Part shown: positions 16,406-25,324 of the stretch, piece by piece
Layout: each line of letters starts with the position of its first letter
How positions within the stretch are numbered: the first letter of the stretch is position 1
Assembly (NCBI GenBank): GCA_963823095.1
Contig: CAWGKI010000031.1
Location: 1 to 64,000, forward strand
Direction: 5' to 3'
Length of the DNA stretch: 64,000 nt
Source of the DNA: CAIVVT01 sp963823095
GTDB taxonomy: Bacteria > Acidobacteriota > Terriglobia > Bryobacterales > Bryobacteraceae
The notes under the pieces: generated by a model
What the model was told of the DNA's origin: nothing
The model's input: the letters and a program-made list of their open reading frames with translations, nothing else
Database searches by the model: none
Translations under genes and position numbers: made by a program

Positions 16406-17866
16406 CGGCTCCGTTTCAGGGTGAGGCTCCGTTTCGGGGTGCGGCTCCGTTTCCGGGCGGGATAGGGAGTAGACAATCACGGTCGCCGTCCGGCCTGCCT
16501 CGACGTAGCGCGGGCGCCATGCAGCGAGCCCGGTGGACGGATTGAAGACGCACAACTCCCCGTTGATCGGGCCCAACCCATCGAGAATCCAGGCGGGCGG
16601 TTTGGCCGAGAGAACCGCCTCGCGGTTGAGGCGAGAAAGCTCAGGGAACGTCTGACGGCTGTCCGTCAAGTGACGGTCGGCAACAACGCCGTTCAGCGGC
16701 TGCGAGTCCAGGAAGCGGGTGCCCGGCACGAGGCCGGACAAGACCCAGAGTTCTGGTCGATAACCCCAAACCAGAGCCGTCCGCGCATCCGCCGGAGGAT
16801 CTGCTATGAGCCTTGCGGCACGCCGCGAATCCTCAAACAGGGCGAGATCGCGTGAGGTGTGCGGCTCTCCCCGAATGGTTTCCGCCGCAAGCTGGGCCGA
16901 GGCGGGCAGGAAGCGAATCAGCGGGATGGCAAGCAACGCGACCAAAGCGGCGCGCCAGCGCGGCGAAGCGAGAGAGAAGCCGCGAGCGGCGGGCAGAGCC
17001 AGCGCGGGCAGCAGGTGGAAGAAGTAGCGTGGGAAGAAGCGCCAGCCCATCCACGCCGCGCCCAGGCTGATGGCAATCCAGCCCAGCAAACGCCAGCGGC
17101 GGTCCCTCTCGTGTGTCAGGGCGCAGGCCGCCGAGGCGACGATCGCGACGTGGAATCCGGCCCAGTTCAGCGTGCGCCTCAGGCCCTCGGCCCAGGGGTG
17201 AACCAGCGGAGTGTCCCGCGCATAGGCCGCACCCCAAACCCACACCTGTTGCCAATGGTCCATTAGCGATCCATGCACTGCCATCCAGCCCGCCAGAGCG
17301 GCGACGGGGAGCGCGAAGCCGGCCAGAATTCGAGGCGTTTCCCACCAACGCCAAATCAGACATACCAGGAGGATGAGCAGCGCCTTGGTGTTGAAGCCGA
17401 GAGCGACGCCACCGCAGGCCCCAGCGAGCAAGGGCTGGCCTGCCGCAAGAGCCCCGATGGCAAGCAGGTGGAATGGGACGGCCAGCAGGTCGGGCGTCAG
17501 CGCCATGGCCGACGCGGGGAAATCGAACGTCAGGAAAAACGCCGACAGGAGCGCTGCCCAGCCTGCCGTATCAGGGCTCCCCCAGAGCTGCTTCGCAGCG
17601 CGCCAGGCCGCCCAGGCCGCGAACCCGATGAAGAGCGCTCCGGCCAAACGCAGCGGCCAGCCCATGACGGCTCCAAACAAGGTATAGAAACCCGCGAAGA
17701 GAGGAGGCTTATCAAACCAGATGTCGCGATAGAGCGTGTGGCCGGAGAGCATGGCCCGCGCCGCGGCCATCGGGTAGGCCTCCTCCACCCACAGCACATC
17801 GACGTGGCAGAACCGTACGGCGGCCAGCAGCGCTACCAGGGCCGCTACTAAGCGCTTATCTGCCAT
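16397..17866 (-). CDS. glycosyltransferase family 39-like membrane protein
   Basis: This polytopic protein of about 490 residues has roughly ten membrane helices. Its first loop carries VEEAYPMAAARAMLSGHTLY and DIWFDKPPL, the acidic loop expected for dolichol/undecaprenyl-phosphate mannosyltransferase-like enzymes (PMT/ArnT). Start at MADKRLVAAL (17866) or MQPRMADK (17878). The C-terminus is odd: it ends in three tandem PETEPH-like units encoded by 18-bp direct repeats (about 16400-16455). These appear to derive from the adjacent dispersed repeat. Likely function is transfer of a sugar from a lipid carrier; acceptor unknown. Confidence 0.75.
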   Translation of the reverse strand: MADKRLVAALVALLAAVRFCHVDVLWVEEAYPMAAARAMLSGHTLYRDIWFDKPPLFAGFYTLFGAVMGWPLRLAGALFIGFAAWAAWRAAKQLWGSPDTAGWAALLSAFFLTFDFPASAMALTPDLLAVPFHLLAIGALAAGQPLLAGACGGVALGFNTKALLILLVCLIWRWWETPRILAGFALPVAALAGWMAVHGSLMDHWQQVWVWGAAYARDTPLVHPWAEGLRRTLNWAGFHVAIVASAACALTHERDRRWRLLGWIAISLGAAWMGWRFFPRYFFHLLPALALPAARGFSLASPRWRAALVALLAIPLIRFLPASAQLAAETIRGEPHTSRDLALFEDSRRAARLIADPPADARTALVWGYRPELWVLSGLVPGTRFLDSQPLNGVVADRHLTDSRQTFPELSRLNREAVLSAKPPAWILDGLGPINGELCVFNPSTGLAAWRPRYVEAGRTATVIVYSLSRPETEPHPETEPHPETEPRP

Positions 17867-17955
17867 TCGAGGTTGCATTCGAGAGCGCGGCTGCTCGCGT
17901 TCGAACCGCCAACGCGATTCTCGCACAACGTCGCCGGGCTCCACCGCACCTCGCT

Positions 17956-18879
17956 ATGCTAATGGTCGTGGAAATGGTTGAGTGCCAGTCCTCCAGCTCC
18001 GACGCCGGGTTGCGCCTGGACCAGTTTCTGTCCGCGCGCCTGCCGGAGTACAGCCGGGCCCGTCTACAGGGCTGGGTGGAAGAGGCGCGCGTGCGGGTGA
18101 ACGGGCTCGTGGTGCTGAAAGCGTCGCTGAGACTGCGTGGTGGCGAGCGCATCGAGGTGGAGCCGGCCGAGCTGAAGCCTTTGCACGCATTTGCCGAACA
18201 GATTCCGCTCGACATCCTGTACGAAGACGACGACGTGGTGGCGGTAAATAAGCCGGCCGGGCTGGTGGTGCATGCCGGAGCGGGCCGGACTTCAGGCACT
18301 CTGGTCAACGCGTTACTGCATCACTTTCAAGGGCTTTCCAGCGTCGGCGGAGACCTGCGGCCCGGCATAGTGCACCGGTTGGACAAAGGCACCAGCGGAG
18401 TCCTTCTGGTCGCGCGCACAGACGCCGCCCACCGCAGTCTGGCGGCGCAGTTTTCGGAACGCAGCGTGGAGAAGACGTACCTGGCGCTGGTGCAGGGCCA
18501 GCCCGCGAGCGAACACGGCGTCATCGATCTGCCCATCTCCCGGGATCCGGTTCACCGTACGCGGATGACGGCGCGTCTGGCCACCGGACGCCGCGCGCAT
18601 ACGGAATACCGCGTGCTTGAGCGATACGCGAAGTTCGCCCTGCTGGAAGTGCAAATCGGGACCGGACGGACCCACCAGATTCGCGTCCACCTTGCCGCTC
18701 TTGGTCATCCGGTGGCCGGCGATCCGCTTTACGGCGCGGCGGCCCAGCCCGAATTGGGCCGGCCCTGGCTCCACGCCCTGCGCATCCGCTTCGATTCCCC
18801 TTCCACGCTCGGAAGAATCACAATTGAAGCGCCCGTTCCAAGGGAGCTATTGGACTGGCAGGCGCGTCTATCAGGCTAG
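17956..18879 (+). CDS. rluD: 23S rRNA pseudouridine synthase, RluD type
   Basis: This 307-residue protein has an N-terminal S4 RNA-binding domain (LRLDQFLSARLPEYSRARLQ). The RluA/RluD catalytic domain follows, with the aspartate in GIVHRLDKGTSGVLLVAR, KTYLALVQG, and IGTGRTHQIRVHLAALGHPV near the end. It converts uridines in 23S rRNA helix 69 to pseudouridine. The start ATG at 17956 is the first of several closely spaced in-frame starts. The VWFA gene begins just behind its stop. Confidence 0.92.
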   Translation: MLMVVEMVECQSSSSDAGLRLDQFLSARLPEYSRARLQGWVEEARVRVNGLVVLKASLRLRGGERIEVEPAELKPLHAFAEQIPLDILYEDDDVVAVNKPAGLVVHAGAGRTSGTLVNALLHHFQGLSSVGGDLRPGIVHRLDKGTSGVLLVARTDAAHRSLAAQFSERSVEKTYLALVQGQPASEHGVIDLPISRDPVHRTRMTARLATGRRAHTEYRVLERYAKFALLEVQIGTGRTHQIRVHLAALGHPVAGDPLYGAAAQPELGRPWLHALRIRFDSPSTLGRITIEAPVPRELLDWQARLSG

Positions 18880-18892
18880 AATGAGGTTCAGC

Positions 18893-19870
18893 ATGAGCGC
18901 ATACTCCTCGCGCAGGAATTTTCTCGCCGGCATGGCGGGTTCGATGGCATTGGCAAAGCACACCGCCGCGGCCTGGCAGGAGCCACCGATCGATCCAACA
19001 CAGACGATCAGCCTCGACGTCACCCGCGTCAACATACTGTTCACTGTCGCCGACAAGAAGGGGCGCTTCGTCAACAATCTCCTCAAAGAGGATCTGGAGA
19101 TCATCGAGTTGAAGAAGAAGCAGGCCATCCTCGAGTTCGCCGCGGAGAGCGAACTGCCCCTGCGCATTGCAATTCTGGTGGACACCAGCAACAGCATCCG
19201 CGCCCGCTTCCGGTTTGAGATTGAAGCAGCTCGCGCGTTTCTCGAAAGCGTCATCCGCAAGGGACGCGACAAGGCGCTGATCTACGCCTTCGACTCGGAC
19301 GCGGAGTTGGCGCAGGACTTCACCGACGACATCGAGTTGCTCGGCAACAAGCTGCGCGACCTGCGGCCCGGCGGCGGCACGGCGCTTTACGACGCGATGA
19401 TCTCTGCCTGCCGCGACCGCCTGATGATCGACCGCCCGATGCACAATTTCCGCCGCGCCATGATCATCATCGGCGATGGCGAGGACAACGCCAGCAGCTA
19501 TACGCGCGACCAGGCCATGGAGTTCGCCCAGAAGGCCGACGTGGTGTCTTTCGCCATCTCCACCAACAACAGTGGAACCATGCGCGACCAGTCCTCAGAG
19601 CGCATGCCGCATATGACCAGCGAAGGCGACAAGGTTTTGCAATACCTGACCAAGGAAACCGGGGGGCTGACCTACTTCCCGTTCCGTGCGGAGGATCTCG
19701 ATCAGGATTTCGAGAACATCGCCAACGAACTTCGCAGTCAGTACAGCGTCCTGTTCCGCCCCGAGCCGCTGATTACCGACGGCAAATACCACCCGATCGA
19801 AGTGCGGATCCCGCGCCGCGGCGATCTGGTGGTGCGCGCCCGCAAGGGCTACTACGCTCCCAAGCGGTAG
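18893..19870 (+). CDS. Tat-exported VWFA-domain protein, acidobacterial type
   Basis: This 325-residue protein starts MSAYSSRRNFLAGMAGSMAL, a twin-arginine signal peptide. A short immunoglobulin-like stretch precedes the von Willebrand A domain: ILVDTSNSIRARF is the metal-site DxSxS (D-T-S-N-S), followed by GGGTALYDAMISACRD and IIIGDGEDNAS. The C-terminal SQYSVLFRPEPLITDGKYHP and RKGYYAP match the VWFA-related family abundant in Acidobacteriota (TIGR03436, from memory). The ATG at 18893 has TGAGG upstream; an ATG at 18881 is an alternative. Function of the family is unknown. Confidence 0.85.
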   Translation: MSAYSSRRNFLAGMAGSMALAKHTAAAWQEPPIDPTQTISLDVTRVNILFTVADKKGRFVNNLLKEDLEIIELKKKQAILEFAAESELPLRIAILVDTSNSIRARFRFEIEAARAFLESVIRKGRDKALIYAFDSDAELAQDFTDDIELLGNKLRDLRPGGGTALYDAMISACRDRLMIDRPMHNFRRAMIIIGDGEDNASSYTRDQAMEFAQKADVVSFAISTNNSGTMRDQSSERMPHMTSEGDKVLQYLTKETGGLTYFPFRAEDLDQDFENIANELRSQYSVLFRPEPLITDGKYHPIEVRIPRRGDLVVRARKGYYAPKR

Positions 19871-19988
19871 TTGGCGGCGCGTCAGTTTCCGATCTCGCTT
19901 TGCTTGCGGGGCCCACCGCGGAAGGGTAGTCTGAGAAAACCGAACGGCTTCGCTGAGTGCGGAGAGTAAGCCGATCCGGAGGAGAGCC

Positions 19989-22272
19989 GTGTCCGAAACA
20001 TCACCCAGCGTGGTCCAACGGGCCGCGGCTGCCGCCGTTCTTGCCGCGGGCGCCTGGTGGGGCTTGCGGGTTCCCCTGCCCCATCCTCCCGGACTCGCCG
20101 CGCCGGCGACGGAGTTTTCCGCCGACCGAGCGATGAAGCATGTGCGCGCCATCGCGTCGAAATCGCATCCGGCGGGCTCGCCCGAAGCGGCCGCGGCGCG
20201 CGATTACATTTTGACCGAGTTGGCGATTCTGGGAATCCCCGCGGAAATCCAACGAGGTGCGGGACTCTATCAGCGCAACTCGTTCGTGTTCGCGGGGCGG
20301 ACGGAAAACGTGGTGGCGCGACTGAGAGGCACCGGCGACGGTCGGGCAGTGCTGCTTTGCAGCCACTATGACTCGGTCCGTTCGGGGCCGGGAGCCGCCG
20401 ACGATGGACACGCGGTCGGCGTACTTCTGGAGACGGCACGCGTGCTGAAGGGCGGAGCTCCGCTCAAGAATGACGTCATCTTCCTTTTCGACGTGGAAGA
20501 GACGGGCATGACCGGCGCGGATGCATTCGCACGGGCGCACCCCTGGCGCAGAGACGTCGATGTAGTGCTGAATTTCGAGGCCCGCGGGACGCGCGGCCCT
20601 GACATCATGTTCCAGACTAGCGATGGCAATGGCGCACTAATCCGCGAGTTCGCCGCCGCCGCTCCCTACCCCGTCGCGACCTCGCTCGCTTACGAGATTT
20701 ACAAACGCCTGCCCAACGATACCGACCTGAGCGTGTTCAAGAGGTATGGCTACGCCGGCCTCGACTTCGCGTTCATCGACAATGTGCTGGCGTACCACAC
20801 ACCCCTCGACGATGCGGCCCATCTCGACCCAGCGACAGTCCAGCACGCCGGCAGTAATGCGCTGTCTCTGGCGCGCCGTCTTGGCAAGGCCGATCTCTCC
20901 GAGCTTCGGTGGCCGGGAGCCGACGCCGTCTACTTTTCCGCCGGAGGATTCTTCTTCCGCTACCCGGCATCATTCACGGGAGGTCTGACGCTCGCAGCTT
21001 TGGTTCTTGTGGGGTGGGTGGTTGGGAGGCGGCGCGCGGCCGGCGCAGTCACTTTGCAAGGCGCGGCTGTGGGCGCGGGCGTCTGTCTTGCGACGGCGGC
21101 CAGCGCCGGCTATGGCATGGGGTGGGTCTGGCGCGCGGTCTGCGCGCTGCATCCGGGGCTACCTCAGCTTGCCGCAGAACGACCTGTACTCCCGGGGTTG
21201 GTATATCGTGGCGTACTTCGCCCTGACGATTGCGCTGTTCCTCGGCGGTCTGGCGGTAGCACGCCGCTACTGTACCGCGGAAAGCCTCGCAGCCGGCGGG
21301 CTGGCGCTCACTGGGCTGCTGCTGATTGCTCTGACCATCGCGCTGCCCGGCGGCTCATACATCCTGCTCTGGCCGGTCCTGGGCGGTTCGATTGCGCTGC
21401 TGGCGGGATCCTGGCGGCCGGTGGCCGGAGCGGTTCTTTGCATCCCTGCTCTGGAGTTGATTCTGCCGTTCGCGTACGAAGGATTCACGGGACTGACGAT
21501 GCAGTCCGCCGGCATCTCGTGTGCGTTGCTCGTGCTGGCTCTGGCCGTCTCCGCGACGCCCGTCCTGGCGATCGTGGGCGAGTTGTCCAAGCGCTGGATC
21601 GCGGTTTTGGGCGGAATCGTGTTGATCGCGCTGGCTGGTGGAACCTGGGCCAACCAGTTCGATACGGAGCAACCGATTCAGAACGACGTATCCTACGTCG
21701 TCGATGTCAATGCGGGGCAAAGCTGGTGGGTGAGCAGGACGAACGGTTCAGATCCGTGGCTCCGCCAGTTTCTGGGGGACTCGCCCGAACTCGTGCGGCG
21801 CTGGTACGATCAAGCCGGCTCGGTGCGGCGAGCACGGGCTCCGGGAATCGAGGTCGACGCCCCCGCGGTCACGGTGAGCGGGGAAGAGACCGGCAGAGGC
21901 AAGCGGCGCATCGATCTGAAGATCGTGTCACGCCGCTCCGCCGTAGTCTTCTTCATTCAGATGCTCAATCCCGGAGACCTGATCGGCGGCTCGGTGGAAG
22001 GCCTCCAATGGAGGAAGAATGGCGCGCCAACGGACCGCGTTGGCTGGGCCGGTCTGCCGACCGTGCAATACACGGCGCCGGGTCCCGAAGGAGCCACGCT
22101 CGGATTCGAAATCCGCGCCGGGGCGAAGCTGAAGTTGAGGGTTTTCGAACCGGTGCAAGGACTGCCGCGCGGTCCCGAGTTCCATTGGCTATGGAGGGGA
22201 CCGGGACTGTCGGCAGCCCCGGCACATCCATTCAACGATGATACGGTCGTCGTGCAGAGCTTCGAGTTCTGA
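19989..22272 (+). pseudogene. M28-family metallopeptidase with membrane C-terminus, frameshifted
   Basis: The GTG at 19989 is preceded by GGAGGAG. The peptidase domain shows zinc ligands in LLCSHYDSVRSGPGAADDGH, the catalytic acid in FLFDVEETGMTGADAFA, and VLNFEARGTRGPD and YHTPLDDAAHLDP later on. Next come several membrane helices and an outer C-terminal domain ending ...NDDTVVVQSFEF at 22272. The frame changes near 21155, in the membrane region, so the ORF splits into two overlapping parts. The layout is that of Fxna/PH1570-like membrane M28 aminopeptidases. One missing or extra base would restore a protein of about 760 residues. Confidence 0.82.
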
Positions 22273-22299
22273 CCAGCGGCCACACCCGGCAATACCGCC

Positions 22300-24756
22300 T
22301 TAGAACAGGAACTTCAACCCGCCCGATGCCCACGCCTCGGGCGTACGGAAGCCGTCCTCGTAGTAGGTCTGGTTGATCGCGTTTTGCACGCGCGCATAGA
22401 ACTTCAACGAACGATGCTCGCCCACGGGCAGAGTGTAGCTCGACATGAGATCGAGCTTACGCGGACCCGGGAACAGGTACGGCCGGTTGCCGCCCGCGGA
22501 GTAAATGTAAAAGACGCCGGAGATATAGTCCGACGCGCCAACGAACGTCGCGGTCACCTGTATTCGTTTACCCACCTGCTGCGTGGCCACCAGCGTTCCG
22601 GCGTGCGGGAACACTCGAATCGCCTGCAGGAAGCCGCCCGTGAGAATCGCAGTCTTCTCGATAGCGTTGGTATATACGTAGCTCGCCTGAACAAGCATGG
22701 AACGCCACGGCCGCGCTTCGCCCGAGACCTCGACGCCGCGCGCTATCCCGCCTCCGGCGTTGATGTAGCCACCGTACCGGCCGTAGATGTCGTTGGGCGT
22801 GTCGCCGTAGCTGACCACGTTTTGCAGCCGCGTGTAGAAGTACGACGCGCTGAGCTTCAACCGGTTGCTCGCGAAGTATTGGTCGAAACCGAAATCGACG
22901 GCAATGGTTCGCTCCGGCTTCAACTGCGGATCGCCGATCGGCGTAAACGAGCCGCCGTAGTAGTACGCGCCGAAGCGCTCATAGAGGCTCGGCGAGCGGT
23001 AGCCGTTGCCCACATGTGCCCGCAATTTAGTCTGCGAGCCTGGGAGGAAGTAGCTGAGCGCCGCGTCGCCGGTGTAAGAGTTCCGAGGACTCGTCAGCGG
23101 AGCGTTCTGAAACACGCCGGTGCCGCCCTCGAAGGTGGGCGCCGAGAGATCGTAATGGCCGATGCGCCCGCTCAGCGAGAGCAGCAGCCGGTCGCCGAGC
23201 ATGCGGATCTGATCCTGCGCAAACGCAGTATGGCTGTTCTGCGCAACGTCGGCGATGGCGTTTGCATGTTGCGCGGGATCGGGGTTGAAGTCGGTATTCC
23301 GGCTCAAGTAATGCTCGCGCTCGAATTCGTAGCCGCCCGTGATCAGGTTGTGGCGGCCGAGTGTCAGATCGGCGCGCGCGTTGAGCGTATCCACGCGGCC
23401 CCGATAGTAGTCGAGCGTGTTGAAGAGGGGCTGATAGCCCGCGCCCGCCGGACCGTTGGTGTTGTTGCGGTCGCCCAGGAAGCTCTGCCAGGAAGCGTGC
23501 AGAGTCAACCGCGGAGTGACGATCCGCTCCGCCGACAGCATAGTGGACGTGAGGCTCGATACGGCGCGGTTGTCCGGGTCGGAGAGATTCGGCGCGAACG
23601 TCGCGTTGCCCCAGTTGAAGGGCTGCCCCGCATCGGCCAGTGCGAGCTGCGAGGCGGGCAAAGGTATCGCGGGAACGATGCCCGTTGCCGGAAGATTCGA
23701 GTCCGGTGCGGAGTAGGGCGACGCGTTGACGCCCGTCATCGCTTGTGAAGCGAACAGCCGCGCGCTCAGCGTGGTGCGCGAATCGGGCCGGTACAGCAAC
23801 GAGCCTTGCTCGCCCGTGTTGCGCACGTTCTCGATGCCGCCGATTCCGCCGCTCACGTTCAGATGCGAGCCGGACAGACTGTACTGCAATTGATCGTGCT
23901 TCAGTCCGCCTGCGATCTTGACGTCGCCGAATCCGAAGCCGAGTCCACCGCCTTCGGCCCCAACTTCCCCGTGAAATGGGATGCCGCCCTGGTCGCTCAC
24001 GACGTTGATCACGCCGCCGATGGCGTTGGTGCCATAAAGCGACGAACCCGACCCGCGCAAGACCTCAACTCTGTCGGCGCCGGTTAACAAGAGATTGCTC
24101 ATGAATGCCGTCGAGTCGCCCTGCGGGCTGGCCACGTCGCGCAGGCGCATGCCGTCGAGCAACACCAGCGTGTCGGCGGCGCGCAAACCGCGCGTTTGAA
24201 TGCGGGTAAGTTGTCCAGGGCCGCCCAATTGTTGGACGCGTAAACCAGCGGTGGTCTCCAGCGCTTCGCCGAACGAGTAGACACCGCGCCGGTCCAGATC
24301 CGCGCGATCGACTACGTCCATGGCTTTGCCGGATTCAACCGTGGATTGCGGCGTCGAGGAGGCGGTGACAAGCACGCGCGCCGACAGGCCGCGGATGTTC
24401 AGCGTGAGGTCTTTTTCCAACTGCTGTCCGATGGCAAGATGGACACTCACCGGATCGCCTTGGTCCAGGCCCTCGGTGCGAGCCTCGATCAGATATTCGC
24501 CCGCCGGTACGCGATCGAAACGGTAACGGCCATCCTCGCCCGACTGGGCAACCTGCTGGACCGCGTTGTCACGGCTGTAGATGTGGACCTTGGCAGCGGG
24601 AACCGCTGCGCCCGATGGGTCGAGAATCCGGCCGGAGATGGTGGTTTGCCGTGCCTGTTGCGCCGGCAAGGCGCAAGCAAGCAGGGCCAGAACGGATACA
24701 AAAGTAGCGAATAAACGCACGCGCCCCTCCCTCGAGAGCTGCATTGAATTCCGCAC
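22300..24756 (-). CDS. btuB: TonB-dependent receptor, probably for cobalamin
   Basis: This protein of about 818 residues has a signal peptide (MQLSREGRVRLF, FATFVSVLALLACALPAQ; the ATG at 24744 may be the real start). A carboxypeptidase-like regulatory domain follows (TISGRILDPSGAAVPAAKVH). The plug has TRIQTRGLRAADTLVLLDGM and GSGSSLYGTNAIGGVINVVS, and a long beta-barrel ends in the C-terminal phenylalanine (ASGGLKFLF). A cobalamin riboswitch lies in the upstream leader, so the substrate is probably vitamin B12 or another corrinoid. No btuCDF genes are next to it in the window. Confidence 0.85.
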   Translation of the reverse strand: MRNSMQLSREGRVRLFATFVSVLALLACALPAQQARQTTISGRILDPSGAAVPAAKVHIYSRDNAVQQVAQSGEDGRYRFDRVPAGEYLIEARTEGLDQGDPVSVHLAIGQQLEKDLTLNIRGLSARVLVTASSTPQSTVESGKAMDVVDRADLDRRGVYSFGEALETTAGLRVQQLGGPGQLTRIQTRGLRAADTLVLLDGMRLRDVASPQGDSTAFMSNLLLTGADRVEVLRGSGSSLYGTNAIGGVINVVSDQGGIPFHGEVGAEGGGLGFGFGDVKIAGGLKHDQLQYSLSGSHLNVSGGIGGIENVRNTGEQGSLLYRPDSRTTLSARLFASQAMTGVNASPYSAPDSNLPATGIVPAIPLPASQLALADAGQPFNWGNATFAPNLSDPDNRAVSSLTSTMLSAERIVTPRLTLHASWQSFLGDRNNTNGPAGAGYQPLFNTLDYYRGRVDTLNARADLTLGRHNLITGGYEFEREHYLSRNTDFNPDPAQHANAIADVAQNSHTAFAQDQIRMLGDRLLLSLSGRIGHYDLSAPTFEGGTGVFQNAPLTSPRNSYTGDAALSYFLPGSQTKLRAHVGNGYRSPSLYERFGAYYYGGSFTPIGDPQLKPERTIAVDFGFDQYFASNRLKLSASYFYTRLQNVVSYGDTPNDIYGRYGGYINAGGGIARGVEVSGEARPWRSMLVQASYVYTNAIEKTAILTGGFLQAIRVFPHAGTLVATQQVGKRIQVTATFVGASDYISGVFYIYSAGGNRPYLFPGPRKLDLMSSYTLPVGEHRSLKFYARVQNAINQTYYEDGFRTPEAWASGGLKFLF

Positions 24757-24771
24757 CCATTTCGGGTGGGG

Positions 24772-24975
24772 CGACAGGCAGGTCTTCGGACTGGCGGGCG
24801 CACGCCCCTGCTTGAAGGGGCATTCCTACTAGCCGCGGCTTGCCGGGCATCCTTAAGTGGTCGGATGATCGGTGCCTTCTCGTGCGGCGATCGTTCCCGT
24901 TTACCGCTGCGGGGCAGTCCCGGATTCTCACCGGGTTCCCATTTTCATGGTGAAGACGTACGGTCTTCACCAACC
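24772..24975 (-). promoter_or_regulatory. cobalamin riboswitch
   Basis: Read on the minus strand the leader contains GGGAACCCGGTGAGAATCC, GGGACTGCCCCGCAGCGGTA and, near the 3' end, AGTCCGAAGACCTGCCTGTC, which are the conserved B12-box segments. A hairpin with GGTGAAGAC arms (24949-24971) precedes it. The element is directly upstream of the TonB-dependent receptor and should shut off its expression when cobalamin is plentiful. Confidence 0.93.
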
Positions 24976-25019
24976 CGTGCATTCACGAGTGTATCGTCGG
25001 ATTTCGGTCAGGGTCAAAT

Positions 25020-25179
25020 CCGGATTCTCCATCAAGCGCGCGGAAAAAAATCGGAGATCGTCGTCTACCCGGAGGGCCCGCACGGCTTCCACGCCGACTA
25101 CCGGCCGAGCTATCGCAGGGAGATGGCGGAGGACGGCTGGAAGCGCCTGCTCGCCTGGTTCAAGAAATACGGCGTCTGA
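25020..25179 (+). pseudogene. dienelactone hydrolase C-terminal fragment
   Basis: This reads IVVYPEGPHGFHADYRPSYR and then EDGWKRLLAWFKKYG before a TGA. That matches the end of dienelactone hydrolases, including the catalytic histidine in the PHGFH context. No N-terminal part is present upstream, where the riboswitch region begins. It is a stranded remnant. Confidence 0.6.
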
Positions 25180-25185
25180 TCCGTT

Positions 25186-25303
25186 TTGGGGCGGACGCCC
25201 ACGTCCGCGCCGGACCCCCAGGTCCGGCTGCTGACACTCATCAAGAGTCCACAATGGGGCCGACGAGGGCGTCGGCCGCGGTCCGGGGGGACCGCCCCAC
25301 TTC
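25186..25303. repeat. inverted repeat block of GC-rich palindromes
   Basis: Four palindromes sit in a row: GCGGACGCCCACGTCCGC, CCGGACCCCCAGGTCCGG, CCGACGAGGGCGTCGG and GCGGTCCGGGGGGACCGC. The outer GGGGCGG and CCGCCCC pair as well. It lies between the hydrolase remnant and the UPF0182 gene. Confidence 0.65.
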
Positions 25304-25324
25304 GGAACCGCGGCCTCATGCCAC

